The translations under genes were made by a program, and so were the position numbers. DNA of 64,000 nucleotides from Nocardioides sp. YR527 (GTDB lineage: Bacteria; Actinomycetota; Actinomycetes; Propionibacteriales; Nocardioidaceae), in contig NZ_FNFN01000014.1 in NCBI RefSeq assembly GCF_900101045.1, forward strand, positions 1 through 64,000. The letters run 5' to 3'. Shown here one piece after another: positions 16,355 to 25,073 of this stretch. Position 1 is the first letter of the stretch. Each line of letters opens with the position of its first letter. Under the pieces are notes generated by a model that was not told where the DNA came from, searched no databases, and was given only the letters and a program-made list of their open reading frames with translations.

Positions 16355-17563
16355 TCAGACGCGCTCGATGATGGTGGCGATGCCCATGCCGGCTCCGACG
16401 CACAGCGTGGCCAGGCCGCGGCGGCCGCCGGTGCGCTCGAGCTCGTCGAGCACGGTGCCGAGGATCATGGCGCCGGTGGCGCCCAGCGGGTGGCCCAGGG
16501 CGATGGCGCCACCATTGACGTTGACCTTCTCGTCCGGGATCTTCAGGTCGCTCTGCCACTTCATGACCACGGCGGCGAAGGCCTCGTTGAGCTCGAACAG
16601 GTCGATGTCGTCGACGGTGAGGTTGGCCTTCGCGAGCGCCTTCTCGGTCGCCGGGGTCGGACCGGTGAGCATGATGGTCGGGTCGGAGCCGGTCACGGCG
16701 GTCGCCACGATCCGGGCCCGCGGGGTCAGCCCGAGCCGCTCCCCCACCTCGGCGTTGCCGATCAGGACCAGGGCGGCGCCATCGACGATGCCGGAGCTGT
16801 TGCCGGCGTGGTGGACGTGGTCGACCTTCTCGATCCAGTGGTACTTCTGCAGCGCCACCGCGTCGTAGCCGGCCTGCTCGCCTGCCGCCGCGAAGGACGC
16901 CTTCAGGGCGCCGAGCGAGTCGACCGTCGTGCCGGCGCGGCGGTGCTCGTCGGTGTCGAGCAGGGTGACGCCGTTGACGTCCTTGACCGGCACGATCGAC
17001 TTCGCGAACCGGCCCTCGGCCCAGGCGGTCTCGGCGCGCTCCTGGGAGCGGGCGGCGTAGGCGTCGACGTCCTCGCGGGAGAAGCCCTCGATCGTCGCGA
17101 TCAGGTCGGCGCCGATGCCCTGGGGCACGAAGTAGGCGTCGTAGGAGGTGGTCGGGTCCTGGGCGTACGCTCCGCCGTCGGAACCGATCGGCACCCGGGA
17201 CATCGACTCGACTCCGCCGGCGAGGACGAGGGTCTCGAACCCGGAGGCGACCTTCTGGGCGGCCAGGTTGACCGCTTCCAGGCCGGAGGCGCAGAACCGG
17301 TTGACCTGCACTCCGGCGACGGTCTCGGGAAGACCGGCGACCATGGCGGCGGTGCGGGCGATGTCGCCGCCCTGCTCCCCGACCGGGGACACGACACCGA
17401 GGACGATGTCGTCGACCACGCTCGGGTCGAGGCCCGGGTTGCGCTCACGGATCGCATCGATCAGGCCGACCACCAGGTCGACCGGCTTGGTGCCGTGCAG
17501 GGCGCCGCCGCGGTTCTTGCCACGTGGCGTACGGACGGCGTCGTAGATGAAGGCGTCGGACAC
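16355..17563 (-). CDS. fadA: acetyl-CoA C-acyltransferase (thiolase)
   Basis: A 402-residue thiolase that cleaves 3-ketoacyl-CoA with CoA, the last step of beta-oxidation. The acylated cysteine lies in NRFCASGLEAV (about residue 92). The other catalytic residues are in NEAFAAV, GGAIALGHPLGATGA and CVGAGMG near the end. The GTG at 17563 is preceded by AAAGGGG. The gene sits between fadE and fadB in one minus-strand operon, so the three proteins give a complete beta-oxidation cycle once an acyl-CoA is formed by the ligases encoded at 8333-11421. Confidence 0.95.
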   Translation of the reverse strand: MSDAFIYDAVRTPRGKNRGGALHGTKPVDLVVGLIDAIRERNPGLDPSVVDDIVLGVVSPVGEQGGDIARTAAMVAGLPETVAGVQVNRFCASGLEAVNLAAQKVASGFETLVLAGGVESMSRVPIGSDGGAYAQDPTTSYDAYFVPQGIGADLIATIEGFSREDVDAYAARSQERAETAWAEGRFAKSIVPVKDVNGVTLLDTDEHRRAGTTVDSLGALKASFAAAGEQAGYDAVALQKYHWIEKVDHVHHAGNSSGIVDGAALVLIGNAEVGERLGLTPRARIVATAVTGSDPTIMLTGPTPATEKALAKANLTVDDIDLFELNEAFAAVVMKWQSDLKIPDEKVNVNGGAIALGHPLGATGAMILGTVLDELERTGGRRGLATLCVGAGMGIATIIERV

Positions 17564-17594
17564 GGATGCCCCTTTCGATGGGTGGAGGACGGTC

Positions 17595-18758
17595 TCAGAG
17601 ACCGAGGTCGCGGCCGACGATCTCTTTCATGATCTCGGTCGTGCCGCCGTAGATGGTGGTGATGCGGGAGTCGAGGTAGTCCTGCGCGATGCGGTACTCG
17701 AGCATGTAGCCGTAGCCGCCGTGCAGCTGGACGCAGCGGCCGACGACCGAGACGTACTGCTCGGTCGTCCAGAACTTCGCGGCGGCCGCGTCGACGGCGC
17801 TCAGCTCGCCGCGCGAGTGCCGGGCGAGGAGGTCGTCGATGTAGGAGCGGCTGACCCGGACGGCGGTGACCATGTCGGCCAGCTCGAACCGGGTGTTCTG
17901 GAAGGAGCCGATCGGCTTGCCGAAGGCCTGGCGCTCCTTGACGTAGGTCAGGGTGCGCTCGAGGACGCCCTCGGAGGCGGCGACCGCGTTGGCGGCGATC
18001 GAGATCCGCTCCTGGGGCAGGTTCTTCATCAGGCCGAGGAACCCGCTGCCCTCCTCGCCGAGCAGGTTGGCCGCCGGGACGCGTACGTCCTCGAAGAAGA
18101 GCTCGCTGGTGTCCTGCGCGTGCAGGCCGACCTTCTCCAGGTTGCGGCCGCGTTTGAAGCCGGGCATGTCGGCCTCGATCACCAGGAGGCTGATGCCCTT
18201 GTGCTTGTCCTCGCCGGTGCGTACGGCCGTGACGACCAGGTCGGCGTTCTGCCCGTTGGAGATGAAGACCTTGGAGCCGTTGACGACGTAGTCGTCGCCG
18301 TCGCGGACCGCGCTGGTGCGGATGCCGGCGAGGTCCGAGCCGGTGCCCGGCTCGGTCATCGCGACCGCCACGATCAGCTCGCCGGCCGCGATGCCGGGCA
18401 GCCAGCGCTGCTTCTGCTCGTCGTTCGTCAGGTCGGTGAAGTAGGGGATCACGATGTCGTTGGAGAGACCGACGCCGGCGAGGCCGTCGGAGACCGGGTG
18501 CCGGGCGAGCTCCTCGCCGAAGATCGCGTTGAAGCGGAAGTCTCGGGTGCCTCCCCCGCCGTACTCCTCCGGGATGTTGAAGCCGAGCACGCCCGCCTTG
18601 GCGGCTTCGGTGAAGAGCCAGCGGTCGACCTTGCCCTCCTTCGCCCAGCGTTCCGCGTTGGGGGCCGCGTGCTTCTCGACGAACGCCCGGGCGGTCTCCC
18701 GGAACGCCTCGTGGTCCTCGTCGTACAGGTTGCGATCCGTGGGGAAGGCACCGCTCAT
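17595..18758 (-). CDS. fadE: acyl-CoA dehydrogenase (long-chain type)
   Basis: A 387-residue FAD enzyme making the first alpha,beta-double bond of acyl-CoA. The family segments VAMTEPGTGSDLAGI, GSKVFISNG, ERQAFGKPIGSFQNTRF and QLHGGYGYMLEY are present. Near the C-terminus the sequence IYGGTTEIMKEIVGR has glycine where medium-chain enzymes carry the catalytic glutamate. This fits the long-chain/isovaleryl type, where the base lies on another helix. First gene of the fadE-fadA-fadB-NMO operon, with a strong promoter overlapping a TetR-type motif. Confidence 0.94.
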   Translation of the reverse strand: MSGAFPTDRNLYDEDHEAFRETARAFVEKHAAPNAERWAKEGKVDRWLFTEAAKAGVLGFNIPEEYGGGGTRDFRFNAIFGEELARHPVSDGLAGVGLSNDIVIPYFTDLTNDEQKQRWLPGIAAGELIVAVAMTEPGTGSDLAGIRTSAVRDGDDYVVNGSKVFISNGQNADLVVTAVRTGEDKHKGISLLVIEADMPGFKRGRNLEKVGLHAQDTSELFFEDVRVPAANLLGEEGSGFLGLMKNLPQERISIAANAVAASEGVLERTLTYVKERQAFGKPIGSFQNTRFELADMVTAVRVSRSYIDDLLARHSRGELSAVDAAAAKFWTTEQYVSVVGRCVQLHGGYGYMLEYRIAQDYLDSRITTIYGGTTEIMKEIVGRDLGL

Positions 18759-18783
18759 GAGCTACTCCGATCTGCCGTTTTTT

Positions 18784-18799
18784 AAATCGTATTAGATTT
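18784..18799. promoter_or_regulatory. variant TetR motif at fadE promoter
   Basis: AAATCGTATTAGATTT is an inverted repeat (AAATC, six-base centre, GATTT). It matches the TGAATCTGTATTA sites at 11475 and 12458 except for one missing base and differences at the edge. It overlaps the predicted fadE -10 element. Regulation by the TetR at 12482 is inferred. Confidence 0.5.
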
Positions 18800-18813
18800 T
18801 AAAACTGTGTCAA
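18786..18813 (-). promoter_or_regulatory. predicted fadE promoter
   Basis: On the minus strand a perfect TTGACA (18813-18808) is followed after 16 bases by TACGAT (18791-18786). The AT-rich patch stands out in GC-rich DNA. It lies about 30 bases upstream of the fadE ATG. Confidence 0.6.
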
Positions 18814-18974
18814 GAGTCGGTCTTGTCCCCGCTCACCGCCGAGGCTGTCCGCGCCGACACGATCGCTCGCCCAGGCCCGTTGCCGCTCGCGAAGGGGCGA
18901 TCGCGCGGTTAGCGTCGACAGCGAGGCGGGCCGGCCGGCCCGCCGAGCGGTCACGACATGCACAGGAGCGCGAG

Positions 18975-21272
18975 ATGGTCGACCAGGACACCTCCGGCGA
19001 AGGGCCCGTGCCCACGGGTGAGTGGAAGCAGCGGGACTACCACCATCCGGCGGCCGGCTGGGGCGCGGCGACCTCGGTCATGAAGGTGCTCTCCCGCGAG
19101 CACGCCATCGCCTCGGGGACCAGGGCGATGTTCAAGATGAACCACGAGAACGACGGGTTCGACTGCCCCGGCTGCGCCTGGCCCGACGACCTCAAGGGCC
19201 TCAAGCTCGACCTGTGCGAGAACGGGATGAAGCACGTCGTCTGGGAGATGACGGGCAAGCGCGTGGACCGCGACTTCTTTGCCGCCCACACGGTCTCGGA
19301 GCTCGAGACCTGGTCCGACTTCGAGCTCGAGGACCAGGGCCGGCTGACCGAGCCGATGGTCTACGACGAGGCGACCGACCGCTACGTACCGATCTCGTGG
19401 GCGGACGCGTTCAGGCTGGTCGGCGAGACGCTGCGAACTCTCGACGGTCCCGACGAGGCGGCCTTCTACACCTCGGGGCGGCTCGGCAACGAGGCCACGT
19501 TCCTCTACCAGCTGTGGGCGCGCGAGTTCGGCACCAACAACCTGCCCGACTGCTCCAACATGTGCCACGAGGCCTCCGGGCGCGCTCTCACCGCCGCGCT
19601 CGGGACCGGAAAGGGCACCGCCGACCTCAAGGACTGGGAGACCGCCGAGGCACTCTTCGTCCTGGGCGTCAACGCCGCCTCCAACGCGCCCCGGATGCTC
19701 ACCGCGCTGACCGAGGCCTACGACCGCGGCGCCCAGATCGTGCACATCAACCCGCTGGTCGAGGCGGCCGCCCGCAAGGCGATCATCCCGCACGAGTTCG
19801 TCGACATGGCGCTCTTCAAGGCCACCCGCACCAGCACCCTCAACCTGCAGGTCAGGCCGGGCGGCGACCTGGCTCTCCTGCGCGGCATGGCCAAGGCGCT
19901 CCTGGAGGAGCACCGCACCGACCCGAAGGCGCTCGACATCGAGTTCATCGAGCGCTACACCTCGGGTTTCGAGGCCTACCGGTCCCTGGTCGAGTCGACC
20001 TCCTGGACCGAGCTCACCCGCCAGGCCGGGCTCAGCGAGGCCGACATCCGCAAGGCCGCCGCGGTCTACTCCGCCTCCGACCGTACGCTGATCAGCTGGT
20101 GCCTCGGCGTGACCCAGCACGAGCACGGCGTCGACACGGTGCGCGAGATCGTCAACGTCCTCCTCCTGCGCGGCAACCTCGGCCGCGAGGGCGCCGGCCC
20201 CTCCCCCGTACGCGGCCACAGCAACGTCCAGGGCAACCGCACCTGCGGCATCGACCACAAGCCGTCCGCCGCGTTCCTCGACCGGCTCGGCGAGGTCTGC
20301 GGCATCGAGCCGCCCCGGGAGCGCGGCCTCGACACCGTGGGGGTGACGAAGGCGATGAACACGGGTCAGGTGAAGGTCTTCGTCGGCATGGGCGGCAACT
20401 TCGTCATGGCCGCTCCCGACACTGTCTACACCTCCAGCGGCCTGCGCAACTGCGACCTGACCGTCCAGGTGAGCACCAAGCTCAACCGGAGCCACCTCGT
20501 CCACGGCCGCAAGGCGCTCATTCTCCCCTGCCTGGGCCGCACCGAGAAGGACCACCAGGCCGGTGGCCTCCAGGAGACCTCCGTGGAGGACTCGATGAGC
20601 GAGGTCCACCTCTCCCGCGGGATGAAGCGGCCGGCCTCACCCCACCTGCTCTCCGAGCCCGCGATCATCGCCGGGATGGCGCGGGCGACCCTGCCCTCGA
20701 GCACCATCCCCTGGGAGTCGTGGATCGAGGACTACGACCGGATCCGCGACGTGATGGCCAAGGCCCTGATCGGCTTCGAGGACTTCAACCGCCGGGTACG
20801 CCTCCCGCTCGGGTTCCGGCTCAAGCAGCCCGCCCGCGAGCTGGTCTTCCACACGGCCTCGGGCCGGGCGGAGTTCTCTGCTGTGCCGCTGCCCAACGTG
20901 ATCCCGGCCGACGACGACGTCCTCGTGCTGCAGACGATGCGCTCCCACGACCAGTGGAACACCACGATCTACTCCGACGACGACCGCTACCGGGGCATCA
21001 AGAACCTGCGTACGTTGATCCTCATGCACGAGGACGACATGCGCTCGCGGGGCATCGAGGAGGGCTCGCTGGTCGACATCGTCGCCACCGCCAAGGACGG
21101 CAGCGTCCGGTCGCTCCGTGGCTACCGTGCCCTTCGCTACGACCTCCCACGCGGCAGCGCCGCCGGCTACATGCCGGAGATGAACGTGCTGATCGGGGCC
21201 AGCGACTACAGCGTGCAGAGCGACCAGCCGCTGATGAAGAACGTGAAGGTGAGGGTGACTCCCGCGGGCTGA
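18975..21272 (+). CDS. FdhF/YdeP-family molybdopterin oxidoreductase
   Basis: A 765-residue cytoplasmic oxidoreductase of the formate-dehydrogenase-like YdeP group. The cysteine pair in FDCPGCAWPDD near the N-terminus and a cysteine in CENGMK probably bind a 4Fe-4S cluster. The Mo region reads LPDCSNMCHEASGRAL, with cysteine and no in-frame TGA, so no selenocysteine is needed. The C-terminal molydop-binding domain is present (VLQTMRSHDQWNTTIYS). The ATG at 18975 follows AGGAG; the longer upstream frame is unlikely. The fdhD sulfurtransferase gene needed for its cofactor is convergent, 39 bases away. True formate activity is not proven for this group. Confidence 0.92.
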   Translation: MVDQDTSGEGPVPTGEWKQRDYHHPAAGWGAATSVMKVLSREHAIASGTRAMFKMNHENDGFDCPGCAWPDDLKGLKLDLCENGMKHVVWEMTGKRVDRDFFAAHTVSELETWSDFELEDQGRLTEPMVYDEATDRYVPISWADAFRLVGETLRTLDGPDEAAFYTSGRLGNEATFLYQLWAREFGTNNLPDCSNMCHEASGRALTAALGTGKGTADLKDWETAEALFVLGVNAASNAPRMLTALTEAYDRGAQIVHINPLVEAAARKAIIPHEFVDMALFKATRTSTLNLQVRPGGDLALLRGMAKALLEEHRTDPKALDIEFIERYTSGFEAYRSLVESTSWTELTRQAGLSEADIRKAAAVYSASDRTLISWCLGVTQHEHGVDTVREIVNVLLLRGNLGREGAGPSPVRGHSNVQGNRTCGIDHKPSAAFLDRLGEVCGIEPPRERGLDTVGVTKAMNTGQVKVFVGMGGNFVMAAPDTVYTSSGLRNCDLTVQVSTKLNRSHLVHGRKALILPCLGRTEKDHQAGGLQETSVEDSMSEVHLSRGMKRPASPHLLSEPAIIAGMARATLPSSTIPWESWIEDYDRIRDVMAKALIGFEDFNRRVRLPLGFRLKQPARELVFHTASGRAEFSAVPLPNVIPADDDVLVLQTMRSHDQWNTTIYSDDDRYRGIKNLRTLILMHEDDMRSRGIEEGSLVDIVATAKDGSVRSLRGYRALRYDLPRGSAAGYMPEMNVLIGASDYSVQSDQPLMKNVKVRVTPAG

Positions 21273-21311
21273 CGCCCGGCCCTGTTGGTCGAGCCGCCGG
21301 AGCCGACGCGC

Positions 21312-22148
21312 TCAGCCGACGGGAACGGGCTCGATCCGGTCGGTGCCTGCGTAGATGTTCATCGAGGAGCCGCGCAGGAAGCCGACCAGGGTCAGGCCGT
21401 TGTCGTCGGCAAGGTCGACGGCGAGCGAGGAGGGGGCCGAGACGGCGGCGAGCAGCGGGATGCCGGCCATCACGGCCTTCTGGACGAGCTCGAAGGAGGC
21501 GCGCCCGCTCACCATCAGCATGCTGTTACGCAGCGGCACCATGCTCTCGCGCAGCGCGTGCCCGATCACCTTGTCGACCGCGTTGTGGCGGCCGACGTCC
21601 TCGCGTACGCAGAGCAGGTTGCCCTCGGCGTCGAAGAGCCCGGCCGCGTGCAGGCCGCCGGTGCTGTCGAAGACTCGCTGCGCCTCCCTCAGCCGCTCCG
21701 GGAGGACGGTGAGGAGCTCGGGCGTGACCCGCAGGGAGTCCTCCGCGACCGACCAGGCCGAGGACGTACGCACCGCCTCGAGGGACGCCTTCCCGCACAG
21801 TCCGCACGAGGAGGTCGTGTAGAAGCTGCGCTCCAGGGACGCGTCGGGCGGGGGTACGTGTGCGGCCAGGCCGACGTCGACCACGTTGTAGGTGTTGCCA
21901 CCGTCGGCGGTGGCGCCGGCGCAGTAGCGGACGCTGGCGACGTCGTCGGCCGAGTGCACGACCCCCTCGCTCACCAGGAAGCCGACGGCCAGGTCGAAGT
22001 CACCGCCGGGCGTGCGCATCGTGACGGTCAGCGGCCGGCCGTTGACCCTGATCTCCATCGGCTCCTCGGCGGCCAGCTTGTCCGGCCGCCGCGAGATGAC
22101 GCCGTCGCGTACCCGCAGCACGGGCCGTCCAACTGTCACTCTTCCCAT
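21312..22148 (-). CDS. fdhD: formate dehydrogenase accessory sulfurtransferase FdhD
   Basis: A 278-residue protein that passes sulfur from a cysteine desulfurase to the Mo-bis-MGD cofactor of formate-dehydrogenase-like enzymes. The functional cysteine pair CGLCGK and the later VREDVGRHNAVDKVIG and VSGRASFELVQKA segments are diagnostic. It should serve the YdeP-type enzyme encoded convergently at 18975-21272. Its 5' end overlaps the MFS gene by 13 bases, so it is the last gene of the CBS protein-Dyp-MFS-fdhD operon. Confidence 0.95.
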   Translation of the reverse strand: MGRVTVGRPVLRVRDGVISRRPDKLAAEEPMEIRVNGRPLTVTMRTPGGDFDLAVGFLVSEGVVHSADDVASVRYCAGATADGGNTYNVVDVGLAAHVPPPDASLERSFYTTSSCGLCGKASLEAVRTSSAWSVAEDSLRVTPELLTVLPERLREAQRVFDSTGGLHAAGLFDAEGNLLCVREDVGRHNAVDKVIGHALRESMVPLRNSMLMVSGRASFELVQKAVMAGIPLLAAVSAPSSLAVDLADDNGLTLVGFLRGSSMNIYAGTDRIEPVPVG

Positions 22149-23407
22149 GTCAGCTCCTGTGGTGTGGGGTCGGGTCGTGAGGGGTCATGGTGGGCGTGCC
22201 TGGCGGCGTGCACGGCTGCGCCGACGAGCAGGATGAAGCCGATCAGGGCCAGGCCTGCCAGGAGTTCAGGATAGGAGGCGGACCTCGCCATGACCGCCAG
22301 CAGCAGTGGCGCAAGGAAGCCGCTGTGGGCCACACCCTGGAACAGAGCCGACACCGTCGGCAGCGCGCCGGGCGGGGCGAGGCGCCCGATCTCGGCCAGA
22401 CCCGATTCCAGGGTCAGGCCGTAGCCGGCGCCGAGGAAGACGGCCGCGGCCAGGACCAGGAGCGGTGAGACCTCCTCGCTGGCCAGGGCACCGAGCAGGA
22501 GCCCGACCACGACGGTGCCCATCGCGACGAGGGTCGCCCGGGCGCTACCGGGACGGTCGATCTTCGCCGCCAGCGGCTGCACCGCCAGCCCGACCAGCAA
22601 CGTGACCGCCGCGACCAGGCCGCTGAACAGCGGCGCGTGGTCGCGGACCCGGTCGAGCACGAACGGCGGGAGGACGACATAGGAGACCGTGACCGCCGCG
22701 AAGATCGCGGGGCTGGCGGGCAGCACGATCCCGACGAACCGCGGATGGGTGATGGCGGACCAGCGGTCGCTCACCGGAGCGGCGGGCGGTGGCCCGGGTA
22801 TCGAGCACATCTCCGGGATCCGGGCCGTCAGCGCGAGCACCAGCAACGCGAAGGCGCCGTGCACCAGGCACGGCACCACGGACGAAGCCGGGAGCCAGGC
22901 GGCGAGGGTCCCCGCGAGCAGCGGCCCGAGGGCGAAGCCGGCGCCGGTGGCGTACACCGCGACGCGGGCACCGCGGTCCGAGCCTGGCGAGAGCGCGCGC
23001 AGCCACGCGGCGCCGGCCGAGACGATCAGCCCGGCCGCGACCCCGGTCGCCAGCCGGCTCGCGACGACGATCTCGCCGGACACCTCGGCGAGCGCGAGCG
23101 CGAGGCTCCCGGCGGCGGTGATGGCCAGGGCGATGCGTACGACCCGGCGGTGGCCGAACCTGTCGGCCGTCCGGCAGCCGAGGAGAAGGGCCGGGACCAG
23201 ACCGGCGAGGTAGACGGTGAACACCTCGACGACCGACATCGTCGACCAGCCCGCCTCGAGCCGGTAGACCACCGACAGCGGGGTGAACTGGTTGGCACCC
23301 CAGCCCGCAGCCACCAGCGCCGCCGCGACCAGGGCGCGGTCGGTGCGCGCCCCCGGCGACGCCGTGATCGCCTGCGGCACTCCCCCGATCGCACTCATCG
23401 CGGCCAC
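22136..23407 (-). CDS. MFS transporter
   Basis: A 12-helix major facilitator of about 423 residues. After the second helix it has the loop GCRTADRFGHRRVVR, a version of the MFS motif A between helices 2 and 3. It resembles drug/sugar-type MFS exporters, but no substrate can be assigned. The start may be the GTG at 23407 or the ATG at 23398; neither has a strong ribosome binding site. The gene lies 12 bases after the Dyp peroxidase stop and overlaps fdhD by 13 bases, so it belongs to that operon. Confidence 0.85.
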   Translation of the reverse strand: MAAMSAIGGVPQAITASPGARTDRALVAAALVAAGWGANQFTPLSVVYRLEAGWSTMSVVEVFTVYLAGLVPALLLGCRTADRFGHRRVVRIALAITAAGSLALALAEVSGEIVVASRLATGVAAGLIVSAGAAWLRALSPGSDRGARVAVYATGAGFALGPLLAGTLAAWLPASSVVPCLVHGAFALLVLALTARIPEMCSIPGPPPAAPVSDRWSAITHPRFVGIVLPASPAIFAAVTVSYVVLPPFVLDRVRDHAPLFSGLVAAVTLLVGLAVQPLAAKIDRPGSARATLVAMGTVVVGLLLGALASEEVSPLLVLAAAVFLGAGYGLTLESGLAEIGRLAPPGALPTVSALFQGVAHSGFLAPLLLAVMARSASYPELLAGLALIGFILLVGAAVHAARHAHHDPSRPDPTPQELTWEE

Positions 23408-23419
23408 GTCATCATCCGC

Positions 23420-24388
23420 TCAGGCCCGGGTGCGGGCGAGGAAGGGCTCGGGATCCTCGAGGAACGCCGCCGGCGGGACGAAGAAGAGGCATCCGGTGAC
23501 GGCCGTGGAGAAGTCGAGGATCCGGTCGTGCCGGCCGGGCGTGCGTCCCAGGAACATGTTGCGCAGCATCTCCTCGGTCACGCCCGAGTCGGCGGCGTAG
23601 CCGATGAAGTACGTCCCGAACTCCCCCGCGCCCACCGAGCCGAACGGCATGTTGTCGCGCACGATCGCGCGTTCGGTGCCGTCGGGATCGGTGATGGTGT
23701 TGAGCGCGACGTGGGAGTCGTCGGGCTTGACCGAGTCGGCCAGCTCGATGTCGCTGAGCTTCTTGCGGCCGACGACCAGCTCCTGCTCCTCGACCGAGAG
23801 CTTCTCCCAGGCGTCCAGGTCGTGGAGGTACTTCTGGACGATGACGTAGCTGGCCCCTGCGTATCTCTCGTCGGGGTCGGTCTCGCCGTAGCCGACCAGC
23901 GCCGCCGGACCGGACTCGGCCGCCGCCGTGGGGCTCTCGGTGCCGTCGACGAAGCCGAGCAGGTCACGCTCGTCCCAGTAGCGGAAGCCGTGGACCTCGT
24001 CGACGCAGTCGACGAGCCCGTCGAAGAGCACCATCAGCTGGCGGCCCAGCTCGAAGCAGAGATCGGGCCGGCCGGCACGTAGGTGGAAGAGCAGGTCGCC
24101 GGGCGTGGCCACGGCCACGTGCTTCTCCCCCGTCAGCGGCCGGAACGGGTGCAGCCCGTCCGGGCGCGGGGCGGCGTACAACCGGTCCCAGGCTTCCGCC
24201 CCGATGCCGACCACGCAGCTGAGCGCCGCCTCGGGGATACGGAAGCCGATCGCGCGGGTGACCGAGGCCACGTCCGCGAGCGCGTCGCGGGCCTCCTGCT
24301 CCTTGCCCTCCCTGACCGTCACGGTGAGGAAGATGGCCGCCTTCGCGGGTGGTGCCAGTACGTCCTGTGCCCGGTCCTGCGGCGTCAC
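23420..24388 (-). CDS. Dyp-type heme peroxidase
   Basis: A 322-residue dye-decolorizing peroxidase. The GFVDGTESP signature supplies the distal aspartate, DDSHVAL probably the proximal heme histidine, and RAIVRDNMPFG the distal arginine. There is no Tat or Sec signal, so it is a cytoplasmic type B-like enzyme. I see no encapsulin-targeting tail at the C-terminus (it ends FLARTRA). The GTG at 24388 has AGGAG upstream. Placed between a CBS-domain gene and an MFS gene, it may serve in oxidative or heme-related stress linked to the FdhD-dependent enzyme; this link is inferred. Confidence 0.93.
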   Translation of the reverse strand: MTPQDRAQDVLAPPAKAAIFLTVTVREGKEQEARDALADVASVTRAIGFRIPEAALSCVVGIGAEAWDRLYAAPRPDGLHPFRPLTGEKHVAVATPGDLLFHLRAGRPDLCFELGRQLMVLFDGLVDCVDEVHGFRYWDERDLLGFVDGTESPTAAAESGPAALVGYGETDPDERYAGASYVIVQKYLHDLDAWEKLSVEEQELVVGRKKLSDIELADSVKPDDSHVALNTITDPDGTERAIVRDNMPFGSVGAGEFGTYFIGYAADSGVTEEMLRNMFLGRTPGRHDRILDFSTAVTGCLFFVPPAAFLEDPEPFLARTRA

Positions 24389-24416
24389 GTGGGTCTCCTG
24401 CCTGCTCGCATCTCGG

Positions 24417-24920
24417 TCATGCCTGAGGGGTGCAGCCGCGGCGGCCGTCCCGCTCCAGGGCCCGCGCCCGGACGCCGGCGTCGCAGCAGAAGCCGCGACC
24501 GCTGCGCTTGAGGCAGAGGAGTCCGACGCAGCCGCCGTCGTCGACCACCGCGAGCCGGCGGACGTCGACAGCTGTCATCCATGTCCAGGTCGACCACAGG
24601 TCCGCCCCCGAACCGACCGTCCGGCCCGACAGGGTCCCGAGCGCCGTCACCGGGTCGTCGTCGCCCACCTCGGTGAGGTCCTGCCGCTCGATGACGGTCA
24701 GGAGCCTGTCGCCGTCGGTCACCAGCGCGGCATGGACGTGGTCGTCGAGGAAGAGCTCACGTACGTCGCGACCGGTCGCCGTGGCCGGGAGCAGCTTCGG
24801 CCTGCGGACCATGGCGTCTGCCACGGTCGCCTCGCCGGGCGCGTACGCGAGCCGCCCGCCGCCGAACTCGACCCCACCCTGGTTGCGGGTGGTCGACTCC
24901 TCGATCCTGCTGAGGGGCAC
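24417..24920 (-). CDS. CBS-domain protein
   Basis: A 167-residue protein with two CBS motifs, the first beginning TVADAMVRRPKLLPATATGRDV and the second ending LAVVDDGGCVGLLCLKRSG. Pairs of CBS domains bind adenosyl nucleotides and act as energy sensors. The C-terminus is cysteine-containing (FCCDAG, GCTPQA) and unusual. The GTG at 24920 has GAGGACAG upstream. It is the first gene of the operon leading into the Dyp peroxidase. The partner is unknown. Confidence 0.8.
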   Translation of the reverse strand: MPLSRIEESTTRNQGGVEFGGGRLAYAPGEATVADAMVRRPKLLPATATGRDVRELFLDDHVHAALVTDGDRLLTVIERQDLTEVGDDDPVTALGTLSGRTVGSGADLWSTWTWMTAVDVRRLAVVDDGGCVGLLCLKRSGRGFCCDAGVRARALERDGRRGCTPQA

Positions 24921-25073
24921 CTGTCCTCTTCTCGTTCGCGTTCTCGTTCGCACTGCTGGTCCTGGTGGACACCACGGTACGCCGCGCGCCCCGTCCTCGT
25001 CGCCGCTCACCCGCGGTCGCTGTCCGCACGCACACCGACCACTGTGACCGGCGACGACGGGTAGCCTGCAGGC

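Noticed and set aside
19540..19600. Possible selenocysteine in the formate-dehydrogenase-like protein
   Set aside because: The active-site region uses cysteine codons (CSNMC) and no in-frame TGA interrupts the gene.
19022..21712. Long Arg-rich plus-strand frame over the YdeP-type gene
   Set aside because: Shadow of the real frame at 18975-21272; no domain and extreme composition.
23420..24388. Encapsulin cargo Dyp peroxidase
   Set aside because: No targeting peptide at the C-terminus and no encapsulin shell gene nearby.
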